33,221 nucleotides of DNA, from positions 1 through 33,221 of the forward strand of contig JAQVHY010000019.1 of assembly GCA_028695935.1 (NCBI GenBank), in the 5' to 3' direction. The notes beneath the pieces are model-generated. The model had not been told where the DNA came from. It saw only the letters and a program-made list of their open reading frames with translations, and did no database searches. The position numbers were made by a program, and so were the translations under genes. The stretch is from Desulfobacca sp. (lineage in GTDB: Bacteria; Desulfobacterota; Desulfobaccia; Desulfobaccales; Desulfobaccaceae). Below, piece by piece: positions 29,048 through 33,221 of this stretch. How positions within the stretch are numbered: position 1 is the first letter of the stretch; every line of letters starts with the position of its first letter.

Positions 29048-29077
29048 TTGACAAAGGTTAGAAACCCGGATTATTAA
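29048..29077 (+). promoter_or_regulatory. Possible sigma-70 promoter of tetrapyrrole-methylase-like operon
   Basis: A perfect TTGACA (29048-29053) is followed 18 bases later by TATTAA (29072-29077). The predicted transcript starts near 29084 and would include the hairpin at 29090-29105 and the terminator at 29142-29187. Confidence 0.4.
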
Positions 29078-29089
29078 TAGGGCACAAAG

Positions 29090-29105
29090 CGGGGAATGAA
29101 CCCCG
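29090..29105 (+). other. GC-rich hairpin at start of leader
   Basis: CGGGG-AATGAA-CCCCG, five G-C pairs and a six-base loop, close to the predicted 5' end of the plus-strand transcript. Could stabilise the leader or form part of an aptamer. Confidence 0.4.
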
Positions 29106-29141
29106 GTTAAACATTCAAAACTAAAGCGGTAAAAAACTCAG

Positions 29142-29187
29142 CCACGAAGGCCACAACCACCAGAAGGTGGAGGTTCGTGGTTTTTTT
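29142..29187 (+). terminator. Intrinsic terminator upstream of tetrapyrrole-methylase-like operon
   Basis: CCACGAA (29142-29148) pairs with TTCGTGG (29174-29180), enclosing CCACC-AGAA-GGTGG, and is followed by seven T (29181-29187). It lies 142 bases before the start of the first gene and has no plus-strand gene upstream, so it suggests attenuation. An A-run at 29131-29136 also makes it weakly bidirectional. It shares GCCACGAAGG with the nikM leader terminator. Confidence 0.65.
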
Positions 29188-29328
29188 ATGCTCATTTTTA
29201 GGAAAGAACCACCATGATTTGCTCAGGCTAACCGGCTGGACGACTGGCCGTCCAAGGATTTTCCTTACCTTGGCCCTATTGGTGTTCTTAAATCGAGATA
29301 CTCTGGGTTCTTCAGAAAGGATAGAGAA

Positions 29329-30261
29329 ATGGCAGGAAAAAAGCTGGCGAAGCTGATCTTGATGACGTTTTGGTTATTAATGTTGGGGATGGTTTCCAGC
29401 CTGGCCGCGACCGCAGGTTCGGGAACCTTATATGTGGTAAGCACCGGTCCGGGCGATCCCCAACATATCACCCTCAAGGCCCTGGAAACCATCAAAAATG
29501 CCGACCTGGTATTATGCAGCCCCGAGTCGGCCAAACTATTGCCGGAAGTCTTGCAGGGCAAAAAGGTGGAAGATCCCTGGAAGGAATTGTGGTGGCATCA
29601 GGGCAAGGTGTGGATGAAAGATCTTGCCACCTTTAAGCCCGAGGAACGGGCCCGGATCGTGGCGGGAAAAAAGCGCCAACGCGATGAATATGTCCAACGC
29701 CTGAAAACCCTACTGGCCCAAGGGCAAAATATCGCCCTGTTGGACCGCGGCGACCCGACCGTCTATAGCCGGTCCTTCTGGCTGCTGGAAGGGCTGGACC
29801 AGGATCAGGTAGAAATTATTCCAGGGGTCGGCGCCATGACCGCGGCCATGGCGGCTTTGAAAAAAAGCAGCACCGGCGGCGGGGCCCGATTTGTGGCTCA
29901 GACCGCGCCATATGCCTTTTTCGGGAAAACCGACCGCGAGGACCTGGCCCGCGACCTCTCCCGTTATCCCGGCACCCTGGTGTTCTACATGGGTATGGCA
30001 GAAATTGAGAATCTGGTAAACACCCTGAAGAAATACAACACCGCCGACCTGCCGGTGGCCGTGGTTTATTACGCCGGCTATGCTGACAAAGAAAAGATGG
30101 TCAAAGGCAACCTGGGCAATATTCTGGGTAAGCTCGCTTCCGAAAAAGAGGAATTCATGGGGATAATTATCGTTGGGCAATGTCTGGAGGGCCCAACTTT
30201 CACTTTGTCGGAGGAAGCCCCAGAGAAACCGACTCTTCCGAAAGGCACGAGCCAAAAGTAA
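29329..30261 (+). CDS. Exported tetrapyrrole methylase-fold protein, copy 1
   Basis: 310 residues. A lysine-rich start and hydrophobic core (LILMTFWLLMLGMVSSLA) form a signal peptide or membrane anchor, directly followed by a complete tetrapyrrole (corrin/porphyrin) methylase fold of the CbiF/CobA superfamily. SAM-site motifs are intact: STGPGDPQHITLKAL (GPGDP at 40-44), LLDRGDPTVYS (GDP at 141-143), IIPGVGAMTAAMAAL, LVFYMGM and, at the end, GIIIVGQCLEG. Normal members are cytoplasmic, so an exported version is odd, because SAM is not expected in the periplasm. No in-frame ATG lies between the signal and the fold, and AAGGA precedes the used ATG. It may bind a tetrapyrrole or metal complex and not methylate it. 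Confidence 0.85.
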   Translation: MAGKKLAKLILMTFWLLMLGMVSSLAATAGSGTLYVVSTGPGDPQHITLKALETIKNADLVLCSPESAKLLPEVLQGKKVEDPWKELWWHQGKVWMKDLATFKPEERARIVAGKKRQRDEYVQRLKTLLAQGQNIALLDRGDPTVYSRSFWLLEGLDQDQVEIIPGVGAMTAAMAALKKSSTGGGARFVAQTAPYAFFGKTDREDLARDLSRYPGTLVFYMGMAEIENLVNTLKKYNTADLPVAVVYYAGYADKEKMVKGNLGNILGKLASEKEEFMGIIIVGQCLEGPTFTLSEEAPEKPTLPKGTSQK

Positions 30262-30337
30262 TCCATCTTAGTCAAGAGTAGTAATTTAGCGGATATTTTG
30301 GCTGAGATGCTAATGATGGCACCAATGAGGATAAATT

Positions 30338-31300
30338 ATGTCATTATGGAAACGGATAAACCTTACAATTTGGCTTGCAGGTTTGATGCTGGCGGTGGGG
30401 GTGATTGGGGTTCAGGCCGGTTCCCTCACCCCTGGCACTTTTTATGTGGTGGGCGTCGGCCCGGCCGGACCGGAACATGCTACCTTGCGAGCCCTGGAAG
30501 TCATCAAAGGCGCAGATTTTATCCTGTGCGGCGAGAAGATGGCAGCACGCTTTAAGCCCTACTTGCAAGACAAAACTATTCTGGGTGATCCTTGGAAGGG
30601 TATGTGGGATTATAAAGGCAAGACTTGGGAAGAAATCCCCAAACTAAAGCCCGAAGAACAACGAGTCTTCCAAGAGGAGCGGATCAGCATCCGTGAGGCG
30701 CTGGTTCGGCAGATAAAAGAGAAGCTGGGGGAGGGCAAGACTGTAGCCTTATTGGACAGCGGCGACCCTTGCCTCTTTGGCCCGGCGCATTGGTTTAGCG
30801 AAGGTTTGGAGCCGCAACAGGTGGAAATCATTCCGGGAGTGGGGGCCTTCAGCGCGGCGATGGCGGCCCTGCAAAAATCCAGCATGCCGGCCTATGATGC
30901 CCGCTTTGTCATGCAGACCTCACCTTTCTTTCTCAAAGGAAAACAGGAAAAAGGCGATAAGGTGATCCAAGACTTGGCTAAATATCCCACCACCATGGTG
31001 TTTTACATGGGTATTAAGGACCTCCCCCATCTCATTCCCCTGTTAAAGAAATCCCATCCCGGCGATCTGCCCGTGGCTATAGTCTATAATGCCGGTTATC
31101 CCGATAAAGAGAAGGTAGTTAAAGGGACGCTCGACACGATCTTGGGCCAAATAAGCGGGGAAAAGGAAAAATGGAACGGCCTGATCATTGTGGGCCGCTG
31201 TCTGGAAGGTCAACCTTACCGCGGTCGGGTGGAAAGACTGGCGGGCTATCAGGATATTAAAAAGGTTAAAAAGTCTGCTAAGACAGCACCAAGTCGGTAG
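30338..31300 (+). CDS. Exported tetrapyrrole methylase-fold protein, copy 2
   Basis: 320 residues, a tandem paralogue of the gene 76 bases upstream; both share the unusual DPWK-x-x-W block (residues 84-90 here) and KPEE. A signal peptide (LTIWLAGLMLAVGVIGVQA) comes before the fold. The first SAM loop is altered: GPAGPEH (41-47) replaces GPGDPxx, losing the conserved Asp, while SGDPCLFG (GDP 142-144), IIPGVGAFSAAMAAL and MVFYMGI remain. A basic tail ends the protein (KKVKKSAKTAPSR). The loss suggests weakened or changed cofactor binding. GAGG lies 7 bases before the ATG. Function unknown; fold confident. Confidence 0.83.
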   Translation: MSLWKRINLTIWLAGLMLAVGVIGVQAGSLTPGTFYVVGVGPAGPEHATLRALEVIKGADFILCGEKMAARFKPYLQDKTILGDPWKGMWDYKGKTWEEIPKLKPEEQRVFQEERISIREALVRQIKEKLGEGKTVALLDSGDPCLFGPAHWFSEGLEPQQVEIIPGVGAFSAAMAALQKSSMPAYDARFVMQTSPFFLKGKQEKGDKVIQDLAKYPTTMVFYMGIKDLPHLIPLLKKSHPGDLPVAIVYNAGYPDKEKVVKGTLDTILGQISGEKEKWNGLIIVGRCLEGQPYRGRVERLAGYQDIKKVKKSAKTAPSR

Positions 31301-31350
31301 TTTCGAGCGGATGATGCCCTATTTTTTACCAAACAATAAGGAGATTTAAG

Positions 31351-32112
31351 ATGAAAAAAATCTGTATAATTCTTACCCTGGCCCTGATCTTGATCTTTCC
31401 GGTCAGCTCCCTGGCCCATATGATCTGGCTGTTGGCCGACCAAGACGTTGCCCAAGTGAAGCAGCCGGTTAAGATCGAAATCGGCTGGGGACACAAATTC
31501 CCCAAAGATGAACAGATCAAGGCGGAGCGATTAGGCGCGGTCAAGGCCGTGGGCCCGGATGGCCAGGAGGTCGCCCTGAAAAAAATCTCCGTCAGCCAGT
31601 ATGAATTGGTGCCACCCACCGCCGGGGTCTATCTGATTTCCGCGCAGTTGGTTCCGGGGTTTGCGACCCGCACCCCGCAGGGGATGAAGATGCAAAGCAA
31701 AAAAGGGGTCCCCGACGCTAACTACTGTTTTCGGTTTGACATGGCTGCCAAGACTCTGGTCAATGTCGGCAACTCGAAGCAAGGGACTGACCGCCCAGCT
31801 CAGAGCAATCTGGAGATTGTGCCGCTCAAAGACCCGGTTGCTTTAAAGGTCGGGGACACGCTGCCGGTTAGAGTTATGTTTCAAGGAAAGCCCCTGGCCG
31901 GGGTCAAACTTGAATTCACCCATGAGAATTGGGCCGATCCGCAAAAACCCTCGGCTACCCTGGGCCAGACCAACGACCAGGGTGAAATTCAGGTGAAAGT
32001 TGACCAACCGGGGCAATGGCTGCTGTTGGCCTCACATAAGACTCCTTATGCACAGCCTGAGGAATGTGATGATAATTTTTACCGCGCCACCCTTACCTGG
32101 CGGGTCCGCTGA
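31351..32112 (+). CDS. DUF4198 periplasmic protein (second, NikK-like relative)
   Basis: 253 residues. The signal peptide (IILTLALILIFPVSSLA) would leave a mature N-terminus HMIWLLADQ, fitting the H-x-x-W opening typical of DUF4198. The last third has a beta-sandwich with GKPLAGVKLEFTHENW and QTNDQGEIQVKV, the same type of C-terminal domain as the NikK-like protein in the opposite operon. Exposed N-terminal His plus inner His residues suggest metal binding, most likely nickel or cobalt by family context. AAGGAG precedes the ATG. It lies 50 bases after the second exported methylase-like gene and 3 before the permease gene. Confidence 0.85.
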   Translation: MKKICIILTLALILIFPVSSLAHMIWLLADQDVAQVKQPVKIEIGWGHKFPKDEQIKAERLGAVKAVGPDGQEVALKKISVSQYELVPPTAGVYLISAQLVPGFATRTPQGMKMQSKKGVPDANYCFRFDMAAKTLVNVGNSKQGTDRPAQSNLEIVPLKDPVALKVGDTLPVRVMFQGKPLAGVKLEFTHENWADPQKPSATLGQTNDQGEIQVKVDQPGQWLLLASHKTPYAQPEECDDNFYRATLTWRVR

Positions 32113-32115
32113 CCC

Positions 32116-33221
32116 ATGAACCACGTCGCCTCCGCTGGTGCCCGCCAGGACTCAGTGCCGAAATGTCAATATCGCCACCAACTCGGCCTCTTCTCTGCCG
32201 TGATCCTGGTGGTGGCCAATATGGTGGGCACCGGCATCTTTACCACCTCGGGCTTCATTATTCAGGAATTACACAACCCCTGGGCCATGTTGGCCTGCTG
32301 GGCGGTGGGGGGGCTATTTGCCCTGACCGGGGCTCTGTGCTATGGCGAACTGGGAGCCCGGTATCCTCGGGCCGGGGGGGAATATGTCTTTCTGCGGGAA
32401 AGTTTCGGCGAATCAGTGGCCTTTTTGTCCGGCTGGGTGTCCCTCCTGGTAGGTTTTTCGGCCCCGGTGGCCGCGGCGGCCATGGCCTTTGCGGTCTATT
32501 TTCTGGGGAGTCTGGGTCTGCACCCCAACCTGGGTTTTACCTTAAACATTCAGGGGATGACGGTGCTGACCATCTCCCCCGTGACCCTGTTGGCGGCCGG
32601 CATTATCCTGGGCTTTTCCTTGGTCCACCGCCACAGCCTATTCTTGGGTAGCCGCATCCAAAATCTGCTTACCTTGTTTAAGGTCGCCATCATCTGCACC
32701 TTAATCTTTTGGGGCCTGGGCTGGGGTAACGGGTCGGTGTCCCACTTTGGCACCTTCCCGTCGGCCAAGGTCTTGTTTTCCAGCCCGTTTGCCACTTCAC
32801 TGGTATTTATCACTTTCGCGTATAGCGGCTGGAATGCCGCGGCCTACATGGGAAGCGAAATCTCCCGTCCTACCCAGAACATCCCTCTGGCCCTGGCTCT
32901 CGGTACGCTTTTAGTGACCGTCTTTTACCTGCTGCTCAATATGACGTTTATTTATGGACTTTCCACCCCGGAGATGAGCGGCGTTTTGGAGGTCGGGGAA
33001 AAGGCCGCCCTGGCCCTTTTTGGTCCCGGAGTGAGCCGCATCTTTGCCGGGGCCATTGCTTTGAGTCTGCTCTCGCTGATCAGCGCCATGATGATGACCG
33101 GGCCCCGGGTCTATCAGGCCATGGCCGGTGATGGTCTATTTTTTACCGCCTTCAGCAAATTACGGCACGGCTCCGGGCCGCCCGGCAATGCCATCCTGCT
33201 TCAGGCCGGGTTGGCACTGTT
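32116..33221 (+). CDS. APC-superfamily amino-acid permease, N-terminal part (3' end outside window)
   Basis: The frame stays open from ATG 32116 to the window end, giving 368 residues of a protein usually 430-480 long. The first helix has the APC signature VANMVGTGIFTTSGF, followed by GALCYGELGARYPRAGGEY, typical of the amino acid/polyamine/organocation family, and SLVFITFAYSGWNAAAYMGS for helix 6. About nine membrane helices are visible. Its start is 3 bases after the DUF4198 stop with a weak ribosome-binding site, so translation may be coupled. A cationic or neutral amino acid is the likely substrate, but a chelator such as histidine would suit the metal context. Confidence 0.9.
   Translation, partial: MNHVASAGARQDSVPKCQYRHQLGLFSAVILVVANMVGTGIFTTSGFIIQELHNPWAMLACWAVGGLFALTGALCYGELGARYPRAGGEYVFLRESFGESVAFLSGWVSLLVGFSAPVAAAAMAFAVYFLGSLGLHPNLGFTLNIQGMTVLTISPVTLLAAGIILGFSLVHRHSLFLGSRIQNLLTLFKVAIICTLIFWGLGWGNGSVSHFGTFPSAKVLFSSPFATSLVFITFAYSGWNAAAYMGSEISRPTQNIPLALALGTLLVTVFYLLLNMTFIYGLSTPEMSGVLEVGEKAALALFGPGVSRIFAGAIALSLLSLISAMMMTGPRVYQAMAGDGLFFTAFSKLRHGSGPPGNAILLQAGLAL

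Larger units (their letters stand above)
28755..29328. other. Divergent regulatory region between nickel and tetrapyrrole-methylase-like operons
   Basis: 574 bases without a gene. In order: leader of nikM with a terminator (28822-28878), a possible nikM promoter (28927-28955), GATCT repeats (29007-29038), a possible plus-strand promoter (29048-29077), a hairpin (29090-29105) and a second terminator (29142-29187). No cobalamin B12-box, and no NikR-type GTGTTAC/GTAACAC or GTATGA/TCATAC pair, was found by eye. Confidence 0.6.

Noticed and set aside
28755-29328. Cobalamin riboswitch or NikR operator between the divergent operons
   Set aside because: No B12-box and no NikR-type inverted repeat seen; left as unknown attenuators.

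Overview
The window looks like chromosomal DNA of an anaerobic Desulfobacterota (former Deltaproteobacteria), perhaps a sulfate reducer of the Desulfobacca/Syntrophobacteria type. This is inferred from gene families, not from a marker gene: a YedE/TusA/DUF3343 selenium-type cluster, a NikMLQO+NikK-type nickel transporter, a glutaredoxin/ferredoxin:thioredoxin reductase pair, a VPLPP-type PEP-CTERM protein and a CHASE2 adenylate cyclase. Coding is dense and no tRNA, rRNA, CRISPR array, transposase or phage gene was seen.

Layout. (1) 1-10936, plus strand, mostly housekeeping: a cut-off M16 peptidase, its non-catalytic M16 partner, an HtrA protease, a membrane adenylate cyclase, purA, the glutaredoxin/FTR pair, a PNPOx-like flavoprotein and a GH15 glucoamylase-type enzyme. 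(2) 10937-11895, a long non-coding stretch with stable hairpins and a good sigma-54 promoter. (3) 11896-19807, plus strand, envelope and secretion: a PEP-CTERM protein, a 14-cysteine secreted protein, a TolB-like propeller, then a tripartite ABC exporter (TolC-like, MacA-like, MacB-type ATPase and permease) and a small periplasmic protein. (4) 19838-24731, minus strand: a BamE-like lipoprotein, then a four-gene cluster yedE-tusA-DUF3343-kinase that probably handles selenium or sulfur, preceded by an OprP-type porin. (5) 25147-28754, minus strand: the ECF-type nickel transporter nikM-nikL-nikQ-nikO-nikK, tightly packed apart from nikK. (6) 29329-33221, plus strand, divergent from nikM: two tandem tetrapyrrole-methylase-fold proteins that both carry signal peptides, a second DUF4198 protein, and an amino-acid permease cut by the window end.

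The most unusual part is regions 5 and 6 together. A nickel uptake operon faces a set of apparently exported, SAM-methyltransferase-like proteins plus another DUF4198 protein. They are separated by a 574-base region holding an intrinsic terminator in the leader of each operon, with no upstream gene for either to terminate. I infer a periplasmic metal/tetrapyrrole handling system, possibly controlled by transcription attenuation. Its substrate cannot be read from sequence.

Several starts were reset from the longest open frame by ribosome-binding site, overlap and family fit: purA (GTG 6120), the TolB-like gene (13464), the MacB-type permease (18180), the kinase (21309), DUF3343 (21848), tusA (22069), nikK (25926), nikL (28156) and nikM (28754).
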